Positions 33,163-40,471 of a DNA stretch of 46,884 bases are shown one piece after another. Under the pieces are notes generated by a model that saw nothing but the letters and a program-made list of their open reading frames with translations, made no database searches and was not told the origin of the DNA. The DNA lies in contig NZ_FOGW01000020.1 in NCBI RefSeq assembly GCF_900111325.1, positions 1-46,884 on the forward strand. The letters run 5' to 3'. The position numbers and the translations under genes were made by a program. The DNA is from Lachnobacterium bovis (GTDB lineage: Bacteria; Bacillota; Clostridia; Lachnospirales; Lachnospiraceae). The first letter of the stretch is position 1. The number at the start of each line of letters is the position of its first letter.

Positions 33163-35550
33163 ATGAAAGATATGATAAAACAATATGGTAATTATTTTCA
33201 ATTAGACACAAGTAACACAACCTATAGTTTTAGGGTTACACAGACTAAACATTTAGAACATTTATATTATGGAGAAAAAATTAAAATAGACTCTGAAGAT
33301 GAGGCAGATTTTTTGTATGAAAAGCATGAATTTGCTGCAGGTAATACAGTTTTATATAACAATGATAATGTTAATCTTACGCTAGAAGATGAAAGATTAG
33401 AGTTTTCATCTTATGGAAAAGGTGATATAAGAGAACCTTTTGTTATTGTTACAGGTGAGGATGGATTATTTACATCAGATTTTCTTTTTAAAGAGGCCAA
33501 AATAACAAAAGGAAAAGAAAAATTTAAAACTTTACCAGGGTCATATGATATGGCAGAGGGCGTTGATCATTTAGAAGTAATACTTTTAGATGATAATGCA
33601 AAAATTGAATTGCAATTGCATTATTTTGTTTATGAGGATACGGATGTAATTACTAGATCGGCTAAAATTGTTAACAGAAACGAAGATAAATCAATTTGTG
33701 TGGAACGATTAATGAGTACACAGCTTGATTTAGATGCAGATGATTATGTTTTGACAACTTTTAATGGAGCATGGGCAAGAGAGATGGAAAAACATGAGTT
33801 TAAAGTGACAGCAGGAAAGCATGTGAATTCATCATACACAGGTACATCTTCAAGTAGAGCTAATCCATTTATTATGTTGTCAAAAGAAAATACAACAGAG
33901 GATTTTGGCGAGGTATATGCATTTAATTTGATTTATAGTGGAAATCATTATGAAGCTGTTGAATGTGCAAGTAATCACAAGCTTCGTGTTGTAACGGGAA
34001 TTAATCCAACTAATTTTATGTTTAAAATAGCAGCAGGAGAAGCGTTTGAAGCACCTGAAGCAGTTATGACGTATTCAGCAAAAGGATTTAATGAAATGAG
34101 TCATAATATGCATGAATTTGTTCGTGAACATATAACAAGAGGAAAATATAAATATGCTAATAGACCAATACTAATTAATAGTTGGGAAGCTTCATATTTT
34201 GATTTTAACGAATCAAAATTATTAAAACTTGCAAAAGCTGCAAAAGATGTTGGCATAGAATTGTTTGTATTAGATGATGGTTGGTTTGGAAAAAGAGACA
34301 ATGATAAATGTTCACTTGGAGATTGGTTTGAAAATACTCAAAAACTTCCAAATGGTCTTGAAGGATTGGCAAATAAAATTAATGCATTAGGTTTAGATTT
34401 TGGTTTGTGGGTTGAACCAGAGATGGTTAATGTCGATAGTGAATTATATCGTATGCATCCAGAGTGGTGCGTAAGTCATCCAGATAAGCCACATTCTGAA
34501 GGAAGAAATCAAAGAATTTTAGATTTGTCAAATGATGAAGTAGTAAGCTACATAATTGAAGCAATGACTAAAGTTTTTTCGTCTGCGAATATAAAATACG
34601 TAAAATGGGATATGAATAGAATTTTTAGTGATTACTATTCAAATGCTTTAGCACAAAGAGGTGTTTTTGCTCAAAAAGAATTATCGCATCGTTATGTAAT
34701 GGGCTTATATAAAATTATGGAAGAACTAACACGAAGATTTCCAGATATATTATTTGAAGGCTGCTCAGCAGGTGGAAATAGATTTGATTTAGGTATTTTA
34801 TCTTATTTTCCACAAATATGGGCAAGTGATGACACTGATGCAATCTATAGAGTTGGGGCACAAAATAACTATAGTTACGGATATCCGCAAAGTTGCTATA
34901 CAGCACATGTTTCAGCATGCCCAAATCATCAGACACTTAGAGAAACGCCACTAGATACAAGATTCAATGTTGCTGCATTTGCTTCGTTTGGTTATGAATG
35001 TAATCTTTGCGATATGAGTAAAGAAGAATTGGACGAAATAAAAGAGCAGATTGAAATTTATAAAAAATACAGACAAGTCTTTTTGTATGGTGATTTTTAT
35101 AGATATGACAGAAAAAATACAGATAACTTGTATCAATGGATAGTTGTTTCAAAAGATAAGACAACAGCGATTGGAATGATTTTACAGAAACTTGTAAATG
35201 CTAATACGACTTTTAATATGTTCAAATTGAAAGGTCTAGAAAATGATAGAAAATATTTGTTTACAAATAGAGTAATTAAACAAAATATAAAAAATTTTGG
35301 GGATTTAATTAATACTCAGTCTCCAATACATATAAAAAATAAATCATTTTTACAGCATTTAGTATCTAAATTTGTATCAATGCCAGGTGAAACAGAAGTT
35401 TATTTATCATCAGGTAGTGCATTTATGAAAGGTGGAGTTAAGTTGACACAAGCCTACGGTGCAACTGGATACAATGATAAAGTAAGATATTTTCAAGATT
35501 TTAGCTCAAAAATGTACTTTATTGAAGAAAAAATAATAGAAGAAAATTAA
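33163..35550 (+). CDS. Alpha-galactosidase, glycoside hydrolase family 36
   Basis: The enzyme removes terminal alpha-galactose from raffinose-type sugars and galactomannan fragments. I place the start at ATG 33163 (795 residues), behind AAAGGA; an ATG three codons later is possible. GH36 structure: N-terminal beta-supersandwich, TIM barrel, C-terminal beta domain. In the barrel, FVLDDGWFGKRD, GLWVEPEMVN, KWDMNR (nucleophile Asp at about 482) and CSAGGNRFD/WASDDTD (acid/base Asp at about 556) are all present. No signal peptide, so intracellular. It is the last gene of the sugar operon. No obvious terminator follows, only AT-rich sequence. Confidence 0.95.
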   Translation: MKDMIKQYGNYFQLDTSNTTYSFRVTQTKHLEHLYYGEKIKIDSEDEADFLYEKHEFAAGNTVLYNNDNVNLTLEDERLEFSSYGKGDIREPFVIVTGEDGLFTSDFLFKEAKITKGKEKFKTLPGSYDMAEGVDHLEVILLDDNAKIELQLHYFVYEDTDVITRSAKIVNRNEDKSICVERLMSTQLDLDADDYVLTTFNGAWAREMEKHEFKVTAGKHVNSSYTGTSSSRANPFIMLSKENTTEDFGEVYAFNLIYSGNHYEAVECASNHKLRVVTGINPTNFMFKIAAGEAFEAPEAVMTYSAKGFNEMSHNMHEFVREHITRGKYKYANRPILINSWEASYFDFNESKLLKLAKAAKDVGIELFVLDDGWFGKRDNDKCSLGDWFENTQKLPNGLEGLANKINALGLDFGLWVEPEMVNVDSELYRMHPEWCVSHPDKPHSEGRNQRILDLSNDEVVSYIIEAMTKVFSSANIKYVKWDMNRIFSDYYSNALAQRGVFAQKELSHRYVMGLYKIMEELTRRFPDILFEGCSAGGNRFDLGILSYFPQIWASDDTDAIYRVGAQNNYSYGYPQSCYTAHVSACPNHQTLRETPLDTRFNVAAFASFGYECNLCDMSKEELDEIKEQIEIYKKYRQVFLYGDFYRYDRKNTDNLYQWIVVSKDKTTAIGMILQKLVNANTTFNMFKLKGLENDRKYLFTNRVIKQNIKNFGDLINTQSPIHIKNKSFLQHLVSKFVSMPGETEVYLSSGSAFMKGGVKLTQAYGATGYNDKVRYFQDFSSKMYFIEEKIIEEN

Positions 35551-35686
35551 AAAAAATGATAAGTTTGTTCATATTTTTGCCGTACTAAATATTATAAAAA
35601 TAAAAAAATAATAATAAATTAAATGTCAATATCTAATTTGAAATTTTTTGAAACGATATATTAAGTATATGTTAATAATAAGAGTA

Positions 35687-35717
35687 TATAAATGTTAAGT
35701 GTATATTAACATTTATA
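35687..35717. promoter_or_regulatory. Perfect 12-bp inverted repeat upstream of the GH5-like gene
   Basis: TATAAATGTTAA (35687-35698) and TTAACATTTATA (35706-35717) are perfect inverted arms with a 7-bp centre, 78 bp before the ATG. It has no T tract, so an operator is more likely than a terminator. An alternative is a stem in the 5' leader. Confidence 0.45.
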
Positions 35718-35794
35718 ACAAACTCATATAAAATATACATATATAAGAAGGTAAAAAAGAAAGGGTAATGACAAGAAGTTTAGGAGGGTGAAAT

Positions 35795-36988
35795 ATGAAC
35801 AAAAACTTATCTCTTAGAATACGAATAATAATCGCAAATATAATCTTAATCATTATAATATCTGTAATTATGGTTTTTAATACCAAAGATGATCAAAATA
35901 ATAAGAAAAAAGATAGGATAGCTATCACAAAAAATGAAATTGAATTCGAAAATAAAATACCCAAAAGTTCAAATGAAGAAGAGAATGATTTAGAAAAAAA
36001 GGTGTCAGATAATAATCTTGTTATGGAATTAAATCCATCAAAAGTATCAAAAGTGGAGGTTATTGGTACACAAATATGCAATGAGAGTGGTTGTCCAATT
36101 GCAATTAGAGGAATTAATATTGATTTAAATTCAAATTATATTAACTATGAAACGATGGAATTTTTTAAAAAAAATTGGAAGATTAATGGAATAAAAGTAT
36201 CTGTTGATGTTACAAAAGAAAATGATTCATATAATGGCAAAAATTCCAAGGAAATAAAACAAAAATTGAGTCAAGTTGTACAAAACGCAAAAAAATTGGA
36301 TTTGTTTGTAATGATTGAAGGAGATGTTTTGTTAGATTCTCCAATGGAAGATGTATCGAAATTTTACTCAGAATGTCTGCAATATGTTAGTGGAACATCT
36401 AATATGATGTTTGCTATCAAGTTAAAAACAAATGAAGGACTAGATCCAATTGATATAAAAGACTATGATGAAAAAACTGGTATTGTAAAGGAAGTAACAA
36501 AGAGCGACAAGATTAGTAACAATAATTGGAAAAAATATAAAAAACTAATCAAGGAAATAATCTTTGCGTTAAGAGAGAATAGCAATAATTCGTTACTAGC
36601 AATTAATATTCCTTATACACATATAAAAATTGATTCTATCAAAAAAAATGAGTTTAATACATATAATATTATTTTTTCAGTTGATGTAGGTAACCAGGAT
36701 ATTGAAAATGTTGAAATTGCTATAAAAAACTTCAAAAAGAGTGTTGATTTTGGAACGCCAATAATGATTAGTGATTGTGGAATGTGTGGCAATAGTGACA
36801 AAAACGAACAATTATATGCTAGCATCAGGGAAGATATTGATCACTATAAATTGACGTATTTTTATGGTGGTATAAATAATAAAGGTGAAAAAAACTCAAT
36901 ATTAAAAAAAGATTTAAATAAAAACTCAGATTTTAGTGAAGATGATTATACAGCAGTAGGAAAAATTTTATACAAATATAATAAATGA
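35795..36988 (+). CDS. Membrane-anchored GH5-like protein, probable pseudoenzyme
   Basis: The 397-residue protein has an N-terminal membrane segment (about 9-28), a charged linker to about residue 80, and a domain whose pattern follows GH5 endoglucanases: VIGTQICNESGCPIAIRGIN for the typical GTQLVNESGKPVQLRG, ETMEFFKKNWKINGIKVSVDV for the first barrel strand, and DFGTPIMISDCG for the strand carrying the nucleophile. The nucleophile Glu is Asp here (ISDCG), the D-W-H block is EGD, and the H-F-Y block is SVD; only a TNEG resembles the N-E-P acid/base motif. Activity is therefore doubtful, and it may be a surface carbohydrate-binding or structural protein. AGGAGGG precedes the ATG. Single gene. 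Confidence 0.72.
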   Translation: MNKNLSLRIRIIIANIILIIIISVIMVFNTKDDQNNKKKDRIAITKNEIEFENKIPKSSNEEENDLEKKVSDNNLVMELNPSKVSKVEVIGTQICNESGCPIAIRGINIDLNSNYINYETMEFFKKNWKINGIKVSVDVTKENDSYNGKNSKEIKQKLSQVVQNAKKLDLFVMIEGDVLLDSPMEDVSKFYSECLQYVSGTSNMMFAIKLKTNEGLDPIDIKDYDEKTGIVKEVTKSDKISNNNWKKYKKLIKEIIFALRENSNNSLLAINIPYTHIKIDSIKKNEFNTYNIIFSVDVGNQDIENVEIAIKNFKKSVDFGTPIMISDCGMCGNSDKNEQLYASIREDIDHYKLTYFYGGINNKGEKNSILKKDLNKNSDFSEDDYTAVGKILYKYNK

Positions 36989-37136
36989 CAAGCTTTAAAA
37001 AACTTGTCAATCTGACGAAATAGAGTAAGGTTGAGTACAAGAATTATAGCAGATAACAAAAATAAAGCATTGAAATGTAGTGCGTAAAGTAAAATGCATG
37101 AAAATGTCTGTATTCGCGTACAAAATCTTAAAACTA

Positions 37137-37172
37137 TTGTATTTTGTATACAAAAGGTATATAATATATACC
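37137..37172 (+). promoter_or_regulatory. D-lactate dehydrogenase promoter with two embedded palindromes
   Basis: TTGTAT (37137-37142) and TATAAT (37160-37165) are 17 bp apart. TTTTGTATACAAAA (37142-37155) is a perfect palindrome filling the spacer, and GGTATATAATATATACC (37156-37172) is a 17-bp palindrome around the -10 box. Fermentative ldh genes are commonly controlled by the redox repressor Rex; the sites seen do not match the TTGTTAA-type Rex box well. Confidence 0.55.
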
Positions 37173-37239
37173 GACAAATCGAAATGTGTCGTAGGTAAAA
37201 AAATTATTGATGAATATTTATTTTCAAGGAGGAACATTC

Positions 37240-38229
37240 ATGAAAATCCTAATTTATGATGCGAAAAGTTATGACATCGAATCATTCAACAAAGAAGTAA
37301 AAAATCACAAAGGTATTGAACTTGATTATATCGAGTCTGATCTTGACATTAGAACAGCTTCATTAGTAGACGGACACGAAGCAGTATGTGGTTTCGTAAG
37401 CTCTGATTTCAGTGCTGAAGTAATCGCTAAATTAGCTAAAAAAGGCGTAAAAGTTATCTTACTTCGTTGCGCTGGATTTAACAACGTTGATATGGAAGCT
37501 GCTAAAGCTCACAACATCAGCGTATTCAGAGTACCAGGATACTCTCCAGAAGCAGTAGCTGAGCACGCTATGGCTCTTGCACTTGCAGTTAACCGTAGAA
37601 TTCACAAAGCATACATCAAAGTTCGTGAGAACGACTTTAGTTTAGGCGGATTAAAAGGTAGAAACTTACACGGTAAAGTAGCTGGTATCATCGGAACAGG
37701 TAAAATCGGTGCTGCTATGGCTAGAATCTGTGCTGGTTTTGGTATGAGAGTTATCGCTTATGATAAATTCCCTAACAAAGATTTAAAATTTATCGAGTAC
37801 ATGAGCTTACATGATGTATTAGCTCAGGCTGATTTAATCTCTATCCACTGCCCACTTACAGATGAGAACTACCACATGATCAACAAGAAAACTATCTCTA
37901 CAATGAAAGATGGCGTTATCCTTGTTAACACATCTCGTGGTGAATTAGTAGATACAGATGACTTAATCCAAGGAATCCGTGCACACAAATTCCATGGTGT
38001 AGGTCTTGACGTTTACGAAGAAGAACGTAACAACGTATTTGAAAACAGAAGTCATGAAATTCTTGAGACATCAATTACATCAAGATTAGTTTCATTCCCT
38101 AACGTAATTGTTACTTCTCACCAGGCATTCTTCACAGAAGAAGCTTTAAGCGCTATTTCTGAGACAACATTAAAGAATGCTACAGGATTCATGAATGGTA
38201 AACCATTAGAATTCAACCAAGTAAAATAA
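37240..38229 (+). CDS. ldhA: D-lactate dehydrogenase (D-isomer 2-hydroxyacid dehydrogenase family)
   Basis: The enzyme reduces pyruvate to D-lactate with NADH, a fermentation end step. The start at 37240 has AAGGAGG upstream. The 329 residues show the family order: substrate domain halves around a Rossmann domain with GIIGTGKIGAAMARICAGFGM (about 152-172), SRGELVD with the catalytic Arg (about 234), GLDVYEEE with the Glu, and SHQAFFTEEAL with the acid/base His. Codons are richer in ATC, AAC, GAC, TTC and CGT than in any neighbour, the sign of a very highly expressed gene. It has its own promoter and a strong terminator. Confidence 0.93.
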   Translation: MKILIYDAKSYDIESFNKEVKNHKGIELDYIESDLDIRTASLVDGHEAVCGFVSSDFSAEVIAKLAKKGVKVILLRCAGFNNVDMEAAKAHNISVFRVPGYSPEAVAEHAMALALAVNRRIHKAYIKVRENDFSLGGLKGRNLHGKVAGIIGTGKIGAAMARICAGFGMRVIAYDKFPNKDLKFIEYMSLHDVLAQADLISIHCPLTDENYHMINKKTISTMKDGVILVNTSRGELVDTDDLIQGIRAHKFHGVGLDVYEEERNNVFENRSHEILETSITSRLVSFPNVIVTSHQAFFTEEALSAISETTLKNATGFMNGKPLEFNQVK

Positions 38230-38265
38230 TTTAACGTTTATTAAGTTAATTATTGGTGTATAATA

Positions 38266-38296
38266 ATGAGGTAGGCATTAGCTTACCTCATTTTTG
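38266..38296 (+). terminator. Intrinsic terminator after ldhA
   Basis: ATGAGGTAGGC (38266-38276) pairs with GCTTACCTCAT (38281-38291), one mismatch, 4-base loop, followed by TTTTTG. Confidence 0.9.
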
Positions 38297-38379
38297 TTTG
38301 CAAAGAAGCTTTATGAAAAGATAGAGAATATGGTTTTATTAGATTAAATTATTACGAAATGAATAAGAGAGGAAATAAC

Positions 38380-38970
38380 ATGGCCAAATTATATTTCAGA
38401 TATGGAGCAATGGGAAGTTCTAAAACAGCAAATGCTTTAATGGTTCAGTATAATTATCTTGAGAGAGGAAAAAGTGCTTTATTAGCTAAACCTAGAACGG
38501 ATACAAGAGATGGGGAAAGAATAGTAAAATCAAGAATTGGTTTGCAAAATGATTGTATTTTAACAGAAGAATTAGTTGAATTTTCAGATGATGAAATAAA
38601 AAAATATGATTGTATCATTATAGACGAAGCTCAATTTTGTACAAAAGATCAAATAAACTTTTTTACTCATATTGTTGACGATTTAGATGTTCCAGTAATT
38701 TGTTACGGTTTAAGAGCAGATTTTAGAAATGAATTATTTGAGGGTAGTATGTGGTTACTTGCATGGGCTGATACTATTGAAGAAATAAAAACAGTATGTT
38801 GGTGTACTAAAGCAGCAAAATGTAATGCTCGATTTAATAAGAATGGTATTATTAGAGAAGGTTCTCAAGTAGTCCTAGGTGGAAATAGCTCATATATTGC
38901 TTTGTGTAGAAAGCATTGGAAAGAAGGAAATTTAGGACCTGATTTCATGAACAGAATAGAAGAGAAGTAG
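38380..38970 (+). CDS. tdk: Thymidine kinase (type II)
   Basis: The enzyme phosphorylates thymidine to dTMP in nucleoside salvage. The start at 38380 has GAGAGGA upstream; seven in-frame codons before it were excluded. The 196-residue length is normal. The P-loop is GAMGSSKT (about 8-15), the catalytic Glu is in IIDEAQF, and Zn-lasso Cys residues are in VCWCTKAAKCNARF and ALCRKHW. The nucleotide-binding loop reads SSKT where most members have SGKS or SGKT. It stands as a single gene between ldhA and the trp T-box. Confidence 0.94.
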   Translation: MAKLYFRYGAMGSSKTANALMVQYNYLERGKSALLAKPRTDTRDGERIVKSRIGLQNDCILTEELVEFSDDEIKKYDCIIIDEAQFCTKDQINFFTHIVDDLDVPVICYGLRADFRNELFEGSMWLLAWADTIEEIKTVCWCTKAAKCNARFNKNGIIREGSQVVLGGNSSYIALCRKHWKEGNLGPDFMNRIEEK

Positions 38971-39052
38971 ATAAACTAAGTATTACTAATGTGATATAAA
39001 TAAAAATTATAGGGAATATAATTTTTTGTTCTTATAATTTTATAAAAAAGAG

Positions 39053-39081
39053 TTGACACACAATATTAGGTATTATATACT
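39053..39081 (+). promoter_or_regulatory. Vegetative promoter of the trp operon
   Basis: TTGACA (39053-39058) and TATACT (39076-39081) with exactly 17 bp between them; the best promoter match in the window. The RNA should begin near 39088 with the T-box leader. Confidence 0.8.
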
Positions 39082-39087
39082 TTGTGT

Positions 39088-39505
39088 AAGTAAATTGTTA
39101 CTACAAGAAATAAATGTTTGTCAAAAATATAATAATTACCGAATTGAAAGATATAATTAAATAATTTAAAATCTGTGATCGAAGGTAAGTACTTTAGAGG
39201 ATGATTTTCAGAGAGCAAATGGTTGGTGTGAATTTGTAATTTAATCTAGAGGAATGGATTCGTGAGATGCTAGGTGAATTAAAAGTAGCTGAGGCCGTTT
39301 CCTAACGTTACATGGGGAGGATATCGATTTTGAGTTAGCTTTTTTAATGATAAATCCGTATCTGGTGAGATTGTATGAATTAGTGGCTGATGTCTAATTG
39401 TAGATGTCAGCTTTTTTTGTAAAAATATACAATGAAGATGGGTGGTACCACGATTTAAAAGTCGTCCCTAGTAGTTTCAGTAAGAAACTATTAGGGATTT
39501 TTTGT
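39088..39505 (+). ncRNA. T-box leader, tryptophan specificity
   Basis: The leader has the AGTA box (near 39187), a GNTG-type GGTGTGAA, and a specifier loop GAA-TGG-A with TGG (Trp) at 39255-39257. It also has a GCCG...CGTTAC segment of the stem II pseudoknot, and the invariant T-box TGGGTGGTACCACG (39439-39452). It ends in the terminator CCCTAGTAGTTT (39466-39477) / GAAACTATTAGGG (39484-39496) plus a T run to 39503. Uncharged tRNA-Trp would pair with the TGG and, by its CCA end, with the T-box, forming the antiterminator. A further U-tailed hairpin lies inside at 39386-39418. Confidence 0.94.
39386..39418 (+). terminator. Second U-tailed hairpin inside the T-box leader
   Basis: GCTGATGTCT (39386-39395) pairs throughout (two G-U pairs) with AGATGTCAGC (39402-39411), loop of 6, followed by TTTTTTT. 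It sits where T-box stem III is expected, but the T run makes it look like an intrinsic terminator. Confidence 0.6.
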
Positions 39506-39539
39506 TAAAAAAATCGATAGGAAGGAGAAAAAGATAAAA

Positions 39540-39611
39540 ACTAAAATGAAGACTAAAATGAAGACTAAAATGAAAACTAAAATGAAAACTAAAATGAAAA
39601 CTAAAATAAAA
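39540..39611. repeat. Tandem repeat, 12-bp unit, six copies
   Basis: ACTAAAATGAAR is repeated exactly from 39540 to 39599 (five copies) with a sixth, changed copy to 39611. It lies between the T-box terminator and trpC. In one frame it encodes a repeated M-K-T-K peptide of 28 codons from ATG 39546 to the TGA ending at 39632, with AAGGAG 18 bp upstream. Translation is possible but unproven. Confidence 0.9.
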
Positions 39612-39658
39612 CTAATAGGAAAAGAAAAATGATAAATAAAAAGAGGAGGTGTTAAGGC

Positions 39659-40471
39659 TTGATTTTAGATGATATCGTTATGAAAAAAATCGCATTTTTA
39701 GAAAAGCAAAAAAAAAGGATTCCACTAAAAAGATTAGAAAAAATTGCATTAAGTGGTTTAAAAGAAATTGATAAAAATAATTTTATTTTAAATCTAAAAA
39801 AGGATGGAATTTCAATAATAGGTGAATTCAAAAATGCTTCGCCAAGTGCAGGTGATTTTGATTCAAAAATAGATTTAAGAAGTAGAATTGCAGAATATAA
39901 TGAATCAGTCGATGCAATATCATGTTTGACGGAGGTTGATTATTTTAAAGGGAGTATTGAATATTTTGAACAGATAAAAAAATTAACACAACTTCCAATT
40001 TTAAGGAAAGATTTTGTGATAGACGAGTATCAAATTTTTGAATCAAAAGCAATTGGAGCTTCAGCTCTTCTTCTAATTTGTGCAATTTTAGATGATAATC
40101 AATTAAGCTATTTTTATGATTTGGCGAGAAGTTTACAGTTAGATGTTTTAGTAGAAGTTCACGATGAGAAAGAGATGGAAAGAGCGCTAAAACTAGATGC
40201 TCGTATCATAGGAGTTAATAATAGAAATCTAAATGATTTTAAAATTGATTTAGATACGACTAAAAGGTTAAGAAAGCTGGTTGGTGATGATAAAGTTTTT
40301 ATTTCAGAAAGTGGAATATATTCTTTATACGATATAGAGTATTTAGCAGATACACAAATTGATGCCTTTTTAGTAGGACAGTTTTTGATGGAAGCATGGC
40401 AACCTTCTTTAGTGGCAAAAAATATCAAAAATACATACAAAAAAGGAAGAGATGTTGTTTATGAAAATTAA
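39659..40471 (+). CDS. trpC: Indole-3-glycerol-phosphate synthase
   Basis: TrpC closes the ring of carboxyphenylaminodeoxyribulose-phosphate to indole-3-glycerol phosphate. The start codon is TTG at 39659, 9 bp after AGAGGAGG; 270 residues. The (beta/alpha)8 barrel motifs are GEFKNASPSAGD with catalytic Lys (about 58), LPILRKDFVIDEYQ (catalytic Lys), VEVHDEKEMERAL, IGVNNRNLNDF and FISESGI. It is the first enzyme gene after the T-box. Its stop overlaps the start of the trpF-trpB fusion, so translation is coupled. Confidence 0.95.
   Translation: MILDDIVMKKIAFLEKQKKRIPLKRLEKIALSGLKEIDKNNFILNLKKDGISIIGEFKNASPSAGDFDSKIDLRSRIAEYNESVDAISCLTEVDYFKGSIEYFEQIKKLTQLPILRKDFVIDEYQIFESKAIGASALLLICAILDDNQLSYFYDLARSLQLDVLVEVHDEKEMERALKLDARIIGVNNRNLNDFKIDLDTTKRLRKLVGDDKVFISESGIYSLYDIEYLADTQIDAFLVGQFLMEAWQPSLVAKNIKNTYKKGRDVVYEN

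Noticed and set aside
35551..35686. Terminator or gene after the alpha-galactosidase
   Set aside because: The sequence is AT-rich with no stable stem followed by T, and no frame with a ribosome site.
36986..37009. Hairpin TGACAAG/CTTGTCA after the GH5-like gene as a terminator
   Set aside because: The stem is only 7 bp with a 10-base loop and no T run follows.
38971..39052. Inverted repeat AAAATTATA/TATAATTTT as a tdk terminator
   Set aside because: Nearly pure AT pairing without a T tract after it; chance is likely in this composition.
39540..39611. CRISPR array
   Set aside because: The 12-bp units are contiguous with no spacers and no cas genes are present.
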